From Arcanobacterium bovis (GTDB lineage Bacteria; Actinomycetota; Actinomycetes; Actinomycetales; Actinomycetaceae): a DNA stretch of 64,000 nt. The stretch lies in NCBI RefSeq assembly GCF_004331995.1, contig NZ_SJDT01000001.1:62001-126000 (forward strand). The letters run 5' to 3'. The notes under the pieces are model-generated. The model worked only from the letters and a program-made list of their open reading frames with translations, did no database searches and was not told the DNA's origin. Made by a program: the position numbers and the translations under genes. This document shows, one piece after another, positions 19,136-29,527 of the stretch (the first letter of the stretch is position 1; each line of letters starts with the position of its first letter).

Positions 19136-20974
19136 TCAGACACCAAACGGATACGTGCGAGAGTCAGCCAAACGTCCGTCGGACGTGTACAGTTCGAACC
19201 GCGTCCAGTATACACCCGGAGTTGGTTGCCATTGCGCCCACTGTCCATCGAACTGTGCCACCCATGTCTGCCTACCGTAATCATAGATCTTTGTTACATA
19301 GCGTGCATTGGGATTATTTGAGCTCATACCTAGCAAAATTCCGGAATTGTTATAGCCAGCATATGTTCCCGTGATCGCCGTCGTACCGGGAGTGTAGTGG
19401 AACGGAATCGTACGCTCACCCAAAATTTTTCCGGTGTTTTTGTCACGGGCTTTAGCGTGAAGCCAATAAATACCCTCGCTGTCTCGCCACGATGCCCAGT
19501 TCGCTCCACTCCAGCCAGAAAGCGTGCTCCAAGTTTTTGTGTTTAGGTTGTAAGTCTGAATCAGATATTCAACCTCTGAGCTTGGATAATTTGGCAATAT
19601 GACGCCAACATCAATATGCTCTGGACGTAAAATCCAAGTAGCTAGGAGTGGTTCGCTGAATTCTTTATTACCAAAGGCGTTGAGGTCAACATTGCCCACG
19701 ATGCCCGGCACGCTGCCTTCACTATAGTACTGCCAACCACGGAAATTTGCCGGGAAATTGAACCCAACGAATGAACTATAGGCAGCCACCCAGTGGGTGC
19801 GCTGATGGATACTTGGTGCATTCAATGCCGTATTGAGGTAAGCGCGGTATGAATACACTGACAAGTTGTTGTAGCCAGCAGCCTGTAACTCTGCCCACCA
19901 TCCGTTAACGATCTGTTCATATATCGCTGGATTCGTCGGTGGCGTATGACCAACCCAAGTCCATTCTTCGAGGTCATAGTAGACCGGCAGGCCAAGATCG
20001 CCTGGTGCCACACCTGCTTGTCGGAGCAAATCTACAGTGCTGCGTCCTTCCAGCGCACCATCGCCAGCAAATTCGGCGTAAGAATAGAGGTAGACGCCGA
20101 ATGGGATACCGAGCCGTTTAGCTTCATTTACGTTTCGGATTGCTTGTGGATCAATAGCGTTACCCGATCCGTAACTGATACGAATAATCACGCCATCGAC
20201 GCCGTTCGCTTTCGCAGTATTCCAATCGATGATGCCTTGGTACTTTGAAACGTCGACAACACCCTTCGCTTGCTGTGCAAACAGAGACCCACTAAGTTCA
20301 AAGAAGGCCGGCGTGTTGTTGTGCCAACCCCAGTACGCACCGTAACGGTTACCAGGAAGCTCAGTTGGTGTTATTGCGCCGCTCTTTCCCCGGTAAACAA
20401 GATCCGTTGCATTGACACCTGAGCGATCGGCGTCGAAAGAACCTTGAACGTTTCCGTTACCGAACACAGCTGGAGCGGTGTTATTTGACGACGCCGCGGA
20501 CGGATCTGTCTTTTGTCCGCCTTCTTTAGCAATCTCTTTACGCACTTCATCAACGGGCACTGGAACGAACTTCGTACCACCCGTTTTGGCGAGTGGGTCT
20601 GGTTGCTTTGAAGGGGTTCCAACGATCTGCGGATCCGTAACCACGTTGCCTGAGGAAATATCTTTGACCGTGCCGTCATTCGTCACAGCGTACTGAGTCG
20701 AAACGAGTGAAGCGTTGTTTGGAATTGACGTGTCGATATGATCAGGAAGCGGTTTACCTGGATTGTCAGGAATCTTGCCAGCAGGAGTATTTCCCGAGGT
20801 GTCCGGAGTATTTTGATTATCTAACGCGTCGAATATAGTGTTCACCGTTCTCAGCGCGCCAGACTGCCGAGCTGGCGCAGCATCAGCCACCGACACTCCG
20901 GCGCTTAGGCCAGTTCCCACCAAACTCGTTACGGCAATAAATGCGATACCCGCGCTACGAATAGAATTGATCAT
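19136..20974 (-). CDS. Secreted GH25 muramidase (lysozyme) with two C-terminal tandem repeats
   Basis: 612 aa. The signal peptide covers residues 1 to about 33 (basic start, hydrophobic core, ending near ADA/AP). A Pro/Thr/Gly-rich linker follows to about 235. The GH25 domain spans about 238-445, with D241 in VVDVSKYQG, GVYLYSYA, the catalytic pair D334/E336 in PVYYDLEEW, and NVDLNAF at its end. Residues 451-527 and 535-612 are two related repeats sharing Y-x-x-x-Y...TW...W-x-x-W...G-[IV]-YW...R-T-x-PF; I do not recognise the domain. It cleaves peptidoglycan MurNAc-GlcNAc bonds and may bind the wall through the repeats. Confidence 0.88.
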   Translation of the reverse strand: MINSIRSAGIAFIAVTSLVGTGLSAGVSVADAAPARQSGALRTVNTIFDALDNQNTPDTSGNTPAGKIPDNPGKPLPDHIDTSIPNNASLVSTQYAVTNDGTVKDISSGNVVTDPQIVGTPSKQPDPLAKTGGTKFVPVPVDEVRKEIAKEGGQKTDPSAASSNNTAPAVFGNGNVQGSFDADRSGVNATDLVYRGKSGAITPTELPGNRYGAYWGWHNNTPAFFELSGSLFAQQAKGVVDVSKYQGIIDWNTAKANGVDGVIIRISYGSGNAIDPQAIRNVNEAKRLGIPFGVYLYSYAEFAGDGALEGRSTVDLLRQAGVAPGDLGLPVYYDLEEWTWVGHTPPTNPAIYEQIVNGWWAELQAAGYNNLSVYSYRAYLNTALNAPSIHQRTHWVAAYSSFVGFNFPANFRGWQYYSEGSVPGIVGNVDLNAFGNKEFSEPLLATWILRPEHIDVGVILPNYPSSEVEYLIQTYNLNTKTWSTLSGWSGANWASWRDSEGIYWLHAKARDKNTGKILGERTIPFHYTPGTTAITGTYAGYNNSGILLGMSSNNPNARYVTKIYDYGRQTWVAQFDGQWAQWQPTPGVYWTRFELYTSDGRLADSRTYPFGV

Positions 20975-22199
<1,225 letters not shown>

Positions 22200-22238
22200 A
22201 TTGGCAAACAGGTATCGCTGATATTACAAGCCTTACTT

Positions 22239-22279
22239 AAGGTTGGGGGTTGAGATGTGAAATCTCAACCCCCAACCTT
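22239..22279. terminator. Long perfect hairpin after rmlB
   Basis: An 18-base arm (22239-22256, AAGGTTGGGGGTTGAGAT) pairs exactly with 22262-22279 around a 5-base loop. It lies between convergent rmlB (+) and the WbbL-like gene (-) and probably serves both. There is no T-tract. Confidence 0.7.
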
Positions 22280-22308
22280 GTTACTCAAGTAGTAGGAACT
22301 AATCTGCA

Positions 22309-23160
22309 TCACTTGCCGCGCGTAAGCAAGGCAGCGCGAGCTTTCAAGCCGAGTCCCAATGCGCAGCGAAGTGGCCACTGGTAAGGCTTTGAATAAACAA
22401 TATTGAGATAGGTCCGTGCCGATTCATGATGAGCCCGGATCATTGGCGCAGGGCGGTCTCGCCAAGATTTACCCTGATCGTGAACGATCACTGCGTTAGG
22501 AACAAAAATTGAGGACCAATTCCGCTTCTTGAGCGCCTCGCCGAGCATAGTGTCTTCAAAAAACATGAAGAAACGATCGTCGAACCCTCCGACTTCTCGG
22601 AAAGCACGGGACCGAATAAGCAAACAGGCTCCAGAGAGCCAATCCACTTCGTGTGCCTGATCCACAGCCTCATTTTCTTGATACTTCTTGGTAAACGGAT
22701 TGTTTTCCCACACGGGTTTCAACAGTGCATGGCCGATTCCAGAAACCAATCGCGGAAAACGACGCGCGGAAGGATAGATTTCTCCTTCAGGCGTAAGTAT
22801 CTTTGGTCCAAAGACGCCACCACGCGGATAAATCTCTGCCATCTCAACAAGATCAGCAATACTCGACTGCTCATAGACCACGTCAGGATTCGACACGAGT
22901 ATCCATTCCCCATCGAATCCTTGCGCTCCGAGATTAGCAGCCCGCCCGTATCCCAGATTCTCCTTGGGATCAATCACACTAACAGGATATTCTTGCTGTA
23001 ATTCATCGAGAAGTGCACAATGTGATCCATTATTCACAATCACGAGCTCCAGATGCGACTGTGATAAGCGGGCATCAGAAAATGCTTGGAATACACTGCG
23101 ACAAAAGTTTCTCAGCTCTTCACCCGGATTGAACACGATGGTGATAACTCGTAATTTCAA
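22309..23160 (-). CDS. wbbL: WbbL-like rhamnosyltransferase (GT2)
   Basis: 283 aa. Motifs: VITIVFNPGEEL, LVIVNNGS, KENLGYGRAANLGA, VSNPDVV (DxD-like), then VDWLSGACLLIRSRAFREVG and GFDDRFFMFFEDTMLGEAL. These match WbbL enzymes, which transfer rhamnose from dTDP-Rha to polyprenyl-PP-GlcNAc and prime linker or polymer synthesis. The neighbouring LCP genes fit wall-anchored glycan assembly. The exact acceptor here is inferred from homology. Confidence 0.85.
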   Translation of the reverse strand: MKLRVITIVFNPGEELRNFCRSVFQAFSDARLSQSHLELVIVNNGSHCALLDELQQEYPVSVIDPKENLGYGRAANLGAQGFDGEWILVSNPDVVYEQSSIADLVEMAEIYPRGGVFGPKILTPEGEIYPSARRFPRLVSGIGHALLKPVWENNPFTKKYQENEAVDQAHEVDWLSGACLLIRSRAFREVGGFDDRFFMFFEDTMLGEALKKRNWSSIFVPNAVIVHDQGKSWRDRPAPMIRAHHESARTYLNIVYSKPYQWPLRCALGLGLKARAALLTRGK

Positions 23161-23374
23161 ATTTTATCCTTAATAGCTAATGTAAATAATCGCAGGTTAT
23201 GCACCACTAAGAACCACGCAATGATGACGATGGATGGGCACAACACTCACTCGTGCACGTCGTACCCAGACAATCCATCCTTGGTCGTTCTTGTGCGCAC
23301 TCGAGAAATTATACAGCGATTTTCATACTACAGGCTGACGCACTTTCTCCATAAGAGGCAGTAGTATTTATTCC

Positions 23375-24634
23375 GTGAATAAAACGACTGAAGAGCAAAC
23401 TCCCGAATACCGTGCGCCGTCTCACCAAAAGCGCAGCACAGGTTCGCGCAATTTCCTGCGCGTTTTCGGACTTGTATTCCTCGCATTGGTACTTTCAGGC
23501 ACCTCAGCATTTGGAATGCTCGTTTACCGCTTGCAAACTAACGTGCAGCAGCACGACCTCACTGCTCTCCTAGACGAAAAAGAGCGCCCGCAAGAAGCGC
23601 TACCGATTGATCAAAAAGCTGGTCAGCCGCTCAATATTTTGATTCTCGGTTCCGATACACGCAATGGAAAATCCGATATTGACGGTAGCGGCAAAAGAGG
23701 CAAAGTTGAAGGCATGCGCTCGGATACCACAATGCTTGCCCATATTTCCGCAGATCGTAAGCGAGTTGACGTCGTCTCTATTCCACGCGATACTTTAGTC
23801 AACATTCCGTCGTGCACCCTTGAAACTGGCACAGTCACCAAGGCACAATCGGATGCCATGTTCAATTCCGCGTTCCAAATTGGTGGTGCAAACGGCGACG
23901 TGAACTCTGCCGCCGCATGTACTGTTAAAACAGTAGAAGCAATGACGAACGTGCTGGTTGATGGCTACGTTGTGCTCGATTTCGCATCCTTCCAAGACGT
24001 TGTGAACACTATCGGCGGTGTGGAAATGTGCTTCCAAACGAATGTGAAGGATTCCTACTCGGGCCTTAACATCACGGCCGGATGCCACAATCTCATGGGC
24101 ACTGAAGCTCTGGCACTTGCCCGTGCCCGTCACGGCTTGGGCGACGGCTCCGACGTCTCCCGTATCGACCGTCAACAAGAACTAGTTGGCAAGATCGTCA
24201 CCAAAATTCTCAGCATGAATCTCTTTACTAACATGCCGAAGTTCTACCAGCTCCTCACCGACGTGACGAAGAATGTGCAAACATCCACTGGTATCGGCGA
24301 TCTCAAGTGGCTAAGCGGATTCCTGTATTCCCTCAAAGACATCGATCGCGCGAACGTCAAGTTCATTACGATGCCTTATATGCTCGTCAGCAATCGAGCA
24401 AAAGCTACTCCTGCCGCCCAAACCTTATGGGACGCATTGCGAAAGGACACTCCGGTTCCAGCGAACGCTATGGCACCACAACACCCACAGAAGGAGCTGG
24501 TAATTACGCCAAATGCCTCTGCCGTCACTCCTGGCACGACGGGTAATGGCAACAACCAGCCGGCACCAACTAACGGAACTACTCAAACGGGTACGTCAAC
24601 AGAAAAGAAGTCCACTTCAAATACTGGTAAATAG
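23375..24634 (+). CDS. LytR-CpsA-Psr (LCP) family glycopolymer ligase, first copy
   Basis: 419 aa from GTG 23375. A short basic cytoplasmic tail precedes one membrane helix (about 28-51). The LCP domain spans about 85-240: ILILGSDTRNG, GMRSDTTMLAHIS, VVSIPRDTLVNIPS, IGGVEMCF, LALARARHGLGDGSDVSRID. The conserved Asp/Arg residues that hold the polyprenyl pyrophosphate are present. A Pro/Thr/Asn-rich disordered tail ends the protein. LCP enzymes transfer lipid-linked glycopolymers to peptidoglycan outside the cell. Eleven bases separate it from the second copy. Confidence 0.93.
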   Translation: MNKTTEEQTPEYRAPSHQKRSTGSRNFLRVFGLVFLALVLSGTSAFGMLVYRLQTNVQQHDLTALLDEKERPQEALPIDQKAGQPLNILILGSDTRNGKSDIDGSGKRGKVEGMRSDTTMLAHISADRKRVDVVSIPRDTLVNIPSCTLETGTVTKAQSDAMFNSAFQIGGANGDVNSAAACTVKTVEAMTNVLVDGYVVLDFASFQDVVNTIGGVEMCFQTNVKDSYSGLNITAGCHNLMGTEALALARARHGLGDGSDVSRIDRQQELVGKIVTKILSMNLFTNMPKFYQLLTDVTKNVQTSTGIGDLKWLSGFLYSLKDIDRANVKFITMPYMLVSNRAKATPAAQTLWDALRKDTPVPANAMAPQHPQKELVITPNASAVTPGTTGNGNNQPAPTNGTTQTGTSTEKKSTSNTGK

Positions 24635-24645
24635 GAATATCTCGT

Positions 24646-26058
24646 ATGACTGACGATTCAAAACAACCGCCCTCCTTCGAACCCAAATCGAATGCGCGCC
24701 GCCCTTCTGCACAGGGCGCACGGCGGGTGGGCTCGGGAGCTACCCCTCGTAGTACCCGAGCAGTTTCGTCAGGAATTCCTCCAAAACCTCCGGTAAGAAC
24801 TGGACCACCAGCTCCAATTCGACGTTCCGCTTTTGCCCAAGATGGATCAAACAACCAGCACGTCAACGGCGCCGCTGTTGAAGGCACGAACGCGAGCGTT
24901 CCGCCGTCGTACCCACCTGCATACGCACCATCAACACCACGCAACGACGCGCGTGCAGCCGCATCGGAATCGACACCGCCCGCATATCCTCCGGCATCAG
25001 CTAAAGAAACACTCTCGCCAGCCCGAACGCCTTTGATTCCCCGTCGCGACACGGATTCCACATCTGAGGTAGACGGCGAGGAACCTCCACGGTCACGTGG
25101 AAGGTCGCCAAAGACGACGGTAAAACGAGTGTGCTGGGCAATCCTCACGTGTTTGTTATTAATCGTGCTCGGTATTGGAGGCTGGGGCTACCACCTGTAC
25201 AACTATGGCAACGATAAACTCCAACACCTCGATGCGCTCTCTGGCAAAACAGATACTCCGGGCACAACGTATCTGCTCGTTGGATCAGATAAACGCGATA
25301 AGGCTGTGCAGGACAATACTGAGGGTCAGCGCTCGGATACCGTGATGGTATTCCACGTGCCAGAAAGTGGGAATCCATCGCTGATTTCCTTGCCACGAGA
25401 TGCCTACGTTTCTATCCCGGGACACGAGAAAAACAAGCTCAATGCGGCTTACTCTTTTGGCGGTCCGAAACTACTAGTTGCCACGGTCGAAGAACTCACT
25501 GGTATGAAGATTGACCACTATATCGAAGTGGGCATGGATGGCATCAAGAATCTCACCGATGCAGTTGGTGGCATTGAGCTGTGTTACGACCAAAACATCA
25601 ACGATCGTTGGTCGCAGCTGAACTGGACTGCCGGCTGCCACGATGCCAATGGAGACACAGCGCTCGCCTTCGCGCGAATGCGAAAGGAAGACCCACTTGG
25701 GGATATTGGCCGTACCGCTCGCCAGCGCCAGGTTGTGCAATCGTTGTTGAAGAAGGCAACGTCCTCTGCCGTGCTCTATAGTCCGTCCAAGCAAAAAGCC
25801 CTGGTTGGCGCGGCCGCAGATTCGCTCACGGTTGGCAAAGGCGATTCGCTTTGGGACATCGGCCAAGCTGGTCTCAATCTGCGCAAGGTGATGGGCGAAG
25901 GTGGCCTCATCGGCGTTCCACCAATTACCAGTTTGAATTATCACCCTGGTCGAATAGGCTCCGCTGTACGACTTGACGAGGAAAAGCTGCCTGGATTCTG
26001 GAAGCGCGTGGAGTCAGGTCAAATCACCCAAGAGGAACTAACGCCTAAGCTGGGATAA
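24646..26058 (+). CDS. LytR-CpsA-Psr (LCP) family glycopolymer ligase, second copy
   Basis: 470 aa. A long Pro/Ser/Ala-rich cytoplasmic N-terminus (about 160 residues, with PPAY-type repeats) precedes a single helix (about 165-188). The LCP domain (about 205-370) shows YLLVGSDKRDK, GQRSDTVMVFHV, SLPRDAYVSIPGHE, NAAYSFGGPKLL, VGGIELCYD, and LAFARMRKEDPLGDIGRTAR. It is only distantly related to the preceding copy, so the two may serve different polymers. The extended N-tail could be a site for kinase or protein contacts (inference). Confidence 0.93.
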   Translation: MTDDSKQPPSFEPKSNARRPSAQGARRVGSGATPRSTRAVSSGIPPKPPVRTGPPAPIRRSAFAQDGSNNQHVNGAAVEGTNASVPPSYPPAYAPSTPRNDARAAASESTPPAYPPASAKETLSPARTPLIPRRDTDSTSEVDGEEPPRSRGRSPKTTVKRVCWAILTCLLLIVLGIGGWGYHLYNYGNDKLQHLDALSGKTDTPGTTYLLVGSDKRDKAVQDNTEGQRSDTVMVFHVPESGNPSLISLPRDAYVSIPGHEKNKLNAAYSFGGPKLLVATVEELTGMKIDHYIEVGMDGIKNLTDAVGGIELCYDQNINDRWSQLNWTAGCHDANGDTALAFARMRKEDPLGDIGRTARQRQVVQSLLKKATSSAVLYSPSKQKALVGAAADSLTVGKGDSLWDIGQAGLNLRKVMGEGGLIGVPPITSLNYHPGRIGSAVRLDEEKLPGFWKRVESGQITQEELTPKLG

Positions 26059-26061
26059 CGC

Positions 26062-26075
26062 TTTCCACGTGGAAA
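26062..26075. repeat. 14-bp palindrome with CACGTG core
   Basis: TTTCCACGTGGAAA is perfectly self-complementary and starts four bases after the second LCP stop. It could be a small terminator stem (followed by AATCT) or a protein-binding site. The same 12-base core TTCCACGTGGAA also occurs inside rmlA at 3451-3462. Confidence 0.35.
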
Positions 26076-26170
26076 AATCTGAACAGCCAAGTAAGTGTTG
26101 TTGCGAAACTTTTCGCAGGCGTAGCGGAGCTTTGCTGATGCCGCGTTTCTTAATACCATGTAACCGTGTT

Positions 26171-27493
26171 TTAACGACGACGGCGCCTCGCGCCAACAGC
26201 GTGAATCGCTCCTTGCGGCAACAAACGATCCGGACCGAGCGATTCAGGCACTGTACGCAGCGTCAAGGTAAATTCTGCCGGTTTTTGCGAGGTAAGTTCC
26301 AAGCGACCGTCGTTTATCTTGGCAAGATCTTTGGCAACCGCCAAGCCAATGCCTGTCGAGCCTCCTGCGGAAACGCCTTTCAAGAAGATATGCGGCACGA
26401 GCTCGTCGCTAATCCCCTCACCCGCATCACAGACTTTAATCTGCACCACACGTCCATTTTTAGTGGCGGTCACGGTAGTTGTTCCGGCACCATATTTGAG
26501 CGAGTTCTCAATCAAGGTAGCGAGGATCTGCGAAACGGAACCGGGAGTTGCGAGCACGACGGCGTCGTCACCGACATCGAAAGCAAGCGTACGTTTGGCC
26601 TTACGGAACGGTTTTTCCCATTCGTCGCCTTGTTGCTCGAATACATCGTGCAATGGGATCGCTTCAAAATTCCGACCGTGATCTGAACTGGCATTGGCCA
26701 TAAGCTCGTCAACCACGCCGCCAAGGCGCTCAATCTGCTCTAACGCCTTCTCAGTTTCTTCCTTGATTTCCGGATCGTCAGTAAGGAATTGAATTTCCTC
26801 AACACGCATCGAAAGCGCAGTTAATGGGGTGCGCAACTGATGCGCCGCATTGGCAGAAAACTGTCGCTCAGCAGCGATTCTTCCCGCGATACGATCCGCC
26901 GTACGTTCAAGCTCTTGATAAACGAGATCGATCTCTTCAATGCCACTCGGCTTGATTTGCGGGCGCACTTGCCCAGCACCAATCTGTTCTGCCGAAGCGG
27001 CCATATAGATGAGTGGTGCCGAAAGCTTGCGCGATTGGCGCATTGCCATCAGCACACCAATGATAAAAGCAGCCGTAATAAGTGCAACCGCAGCCACTAT
27101 CAGCAGTGCAGTGCGCACAAAGATCGGACCTTTATCAACGGTAACCGTGATGATCGAACCTGAGCGGGTTTCTTCCACGGTCGTTATCACGTCGGCAGTT
27201 ACTGGAATCGTATGGTGCGATTTCATAACCGAACCATCTGCTTTTCGATACACAATCTGCGCGTCGTCAGGATCAGACATTTCGGCAAAGGAATCGAGAA
27301 GTCCGCGCGAAACCTCAACGTGTTCATTTTCGCGACGTTCAATCACCGAGCGCACAGTTTCGGCGCGAGACATCAGCGATTGTTCGGCCGATTGCCAGAT
27401 GCTGGAGACGCCAAACAAAATCGCTGGTATTCCGAGGAACAACACCGCAACAGCTACCGCTGCCGATGTCATTTGAATCGCACGGCGTCGCAT
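26171..27493 (-). CDS. Two-component sensor histidine kinase
   Basis: 440 aa. Helix at about 8-30, an extracytoplasmic loop of about 95 residues, second helix at about 126-150, HAMP linker, then the HisKA site H218 in SANAAHQLRTPLTALSMRVE. The ATPase domain has the N box LIENSLKYGAG and G boxes VCDAGEGIS and GGSTGIGLAVA. The order is typical of EnvZ/CutS-type kinases. The response regulator ends 11 bases before this gene starts, so they form one operon. The stimulus is unknown; adjacency to the LCP pair makes envelope sensing plausible. Confidence 0.93.
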   Translation of the reverse strand: MRRRAIQMTSAAVAVAVLFLGIPAILFGVSSIWQSAEQSLMSRAETVRSVIERRENEHVEVSRGLLDSFAEMSDPDDAQIVYRKADGSVMKSHHTIPVTADVITTVEETRSGSIITVTVDKGPIFVRTALLIVAAVALITAAFIIGVLMAMRQSRKLSAPLIYMAASAEQIGAGQVRPQIKPSGIEEIDLVYQELERTADRIAGRIAAERQFSANAAHQLRTPLTALSMRVEEIQFLTDDPEIKEETEKALEQIERLGGVVDELMANASSDHGRNFEAIPLHDVFEQQGDEWEKPFRKAKRTLAFDVGDDAVVLATPGSVSQILATLIENSLKYGAGTTTVTATKNGRVVQIKVCDAGEGISDELVPHIFLKGVSAGGSTGIGLAVAKDLAKINDGRLELTSQKPAEFTLTLRTVPESLGPDRLLPQGAIHAVGARRRRR

Positions 27494-27504
27494 TTTCGCC
27501 TCAG

Positions 27505-28191
27505 CTAGACTTCAAAACGGAAGCCCATGCCACGTACAGTGGAAATATAGTGAGGCGAGGTGACGTCGTCGCCCAACTTTCGGCGAAGCCACGAGATGTG
27601 CATATCCAGCTTCTTTGTAGAAACGTCCACCGCAGAACCCCATACCATGCGCATGAGATCTTCACGGGAAACCACCGAACCGGCATGGCTCACCAGTGCC
27701 GAGAGCAGTTCAAACTCTTTGGCAGTTAGCTGTAATTCTTTACTACCTGAATAAGCACGATGGGCGTCAACGTCTACGCGAATATCCTGAGCAGCAAATT
27801 CACCGGAGCTGCTTCCTTCGTGTACGGAGCGACGCAGCAAAGCGCGAACACGCGCCAGCAATTCGGCAAGACGGAAAGGCTTCGTTACATAATCATCAGC
27901 ACCGGCGTCGAGACTCACAACCATATCAACTTCTTCGGAACGAGCCGTGAGAATCAGAATCGGGAAATCGCGCCCCTCTTGCCGTGCTTTACGCGCAACA
28001 TCCAAGCCGTCCATATCGGGAAGACCAAGATCAAGTATCACAAGGTCAATCGGGCTAGCCATCGCATTCAGTGCAGCTTCTCCGGTGCCGGCTGCGGTTA
28101 CGTCGTAGCCTTCACGACTCAACGCCCGAACTAGTGGACCCGAAATCGCGGAATCATCTTCAACGAGCAAAACCTTCGTCACGGCTGCCAA
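27505..28191 (-). CDS. OmpR/PhoB-type response regulator
   Basis: 228 aa. Receiver domain: acidic E11-D12-D13, phosphoacceptor D54 in VILDLGLPDMDG, T82 and K104 (VTKPFRLAEL). The C-terminal winged helix (about 130-225) contains LTAKEFELLSALVSHAG and STKKLDMHISWLRRKLG and ends in STVRGMGFRFEV. It pairs with the kinase directly downstream. Confidence 0.95.
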   Translation of the reverse strand: MAAVTKVLLVEDDSAISGPLVRALSREGYDVTAAGTGEAALNAMASPIDLVILDLGLPDMDGLDVARKARQEGRDFPILILTARSEEVDMVVSLDAGADDYVTKPFRLAELLARVRALLRRSVHEGSSSGEFAAQDIRVDVDAHRAYSGSKELQLTAKEFELLSALVSHAGSVVSREDLMRMVWGSAVDVSTKKLDMHISWLRRKLGDDVTSPHYISTVRGMGFRFEV

Positions 28192-28349
28192 CTTTCTCTC
28201 AGCTCAGTCCGCTCAGATGAGAGACTGTTCACGACACATATCGCTAGATAGGGAGTAAGCTTGAACGCAGTTGATTGCGCAATATTAGCTATTCCTAACT
28301 ACTTCCACTTTAGTAAAGATTCGTTCAAGAAAGCAAGGACAAAGCGAAA

Positions 28350-29387
28350 TTAGCGCACGGTTAATTGGGCGGCATCGATTGAACCAATCCCTTGCAATTC
28401 GGGGATCGCATAGGGAACGACGTCGTACTTGTTTGGATCAAGACGACGCAAGTGCTCACTCGTCTCATAATCGACCAAAATGCCATTAACAGGGGCAACA
28501 CTACACAAACGCGACGCGAGATTAACTCTCGGACCAAATACATCACCAAAACGCGACACCACGCCGCCCCAAACGAGGGATGCGCGCACATCCGGCATCG
28601 TCGGCGTGTCTTGAAGCGAACGAACAATATCGTTCACAACAGCAGCTCCGGTATTGAGGTCGTCGGCGATATACAGAACTGCATCGCCAACCATCTTGAC
28701 CACGCGCGCACCGCGCATCGAAATTACGTCACGACACGTAAACTCGAAAGTGCGAATGAAGTCAACGAGCGCATGCGGAGAAAGCTCGCCTGAGGTGTGC
28801 GTAAACGAAACCAGATCGACAAAACCAAAAGCACGCATGAGCTGCATTTCTTCGTTCGCACCTGCTGAGCCGCGATCGTCCAGTTCTGTTTCAGATCTGC
28901 GCAACAAAGCCGAAAGATGACGCCGCCAAGCGTATTTCATCTGGTAGACCAAAAATTCCTCATACTCATTGATCCGGTCTAGCACCATATAGCGAGCAGA
29001 GACCTCGTCAATCCCAAAGCGCCCTTCAAATTCTTCAACTAATGCTTCGTACTGCCAAAGCACCATCCGATCCGCCAAATGTGACTGCGCCCTGATAAGT
29101 GAGTTAAGTGTGTCAGCATCAGCAAGGTCCGAATCTTCCATATCGATGTGGGCACGAATCACGTCTACGTCATATTCAGTGAACACCTTTTGATCGGCAT
29201 TGCGGATGGTTGGGAAACCCATTGAGCGCCAAAAGCGACGTACCGTGTCGGTGTCCACATCTGCAAGTTCTGCCACTTCACGCAGGGAATATTTGGAGGC
29301 ACCACCAAGGAGCCGAGCCACATGTTGTTCAACTGTGGTCGGCAATTTCTCTCCAGAATTATCACTTGTGGCAGGCGTCACAGACAT
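28350..29387 (-). CDS. Class III adenylate/guanylate cyclase with N-terminal regulatory domain
   Basis: 345 aa from ATG 29387; an in-frame TTG at 29408 adds seven residues. The N-terminal helical region (about 30-190; SLREVAELADVDTDTVRRFW) resembles the Ad_Cy_reg domain of mycobacterial Rv1264-type cyclases. The catalytic domain keeps all key positions: metal Asp in FGFVDLVSFT, Lys and second Asp in VVKMVGDAVLYIAD, and Asp, Asn and Arg in FGDVFGPRVNLASRL. An active cyclase, probably making cAMP, is expected. A minus-strand TAAAAT about 25 bases before the ATG may be its -10. It is divergent from the DUF885 gene. Confidence 0.88.
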   Translation of the reverse strand: MSVTPATSDNSGEKLPTTVEQHVARLLGGASKYSLREVAELADVDTDTVRRFWRSMGFPTIRNADQKVFTEYDVDVIRAHIDMEDSDLADADTLNSLIRAQSHLADRMVLWQYEALVEEFEGRFGIDEVSARYMVLDRINEYEEFLVYQMKYAWRRHLSALLRRSETELDDRGSAGANEEMQLMRAFGFVDLVSFTHTSGELSPHALVDFIRTFEFTCRDVISMRGARVVKMVGDAVLYIADDLNTGAAVVNDIVRSLQDTPTMPDVRASLVWGGVVSRFGDVFGPRVNLASRLCSVAPVNGILVDYETSEHLRRLDPNKYDVVPYAIPELQGIGSIDAAQLTVR

Positions 29388-29527
29388 AACTGTAGCAAGT
29401 ATTCGCAAAATTTTAAGGTTGATACACCTCTAGCAAGGCAAAGTGAACAAAGTTCACACACAGCGGCACGCATGTGCACATTTTCTCACACCAATTCCCA
29501 CACTAAAATCACTGTATTCTTATTGCT

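Noticed and set aside
26062-26075. parS chromosome-partition site
   Set aside because: Only the CACGTG core and part of the arms match; the outer G/C positions of the parS consensus are missing, and a second copy lies inside rmlA.
26069-26686. 205-codon plus-strand frame opposite the histidine kinase
   Set aside because: The kinase on the other strand has all catalytic boxes; this frame shows no domain.
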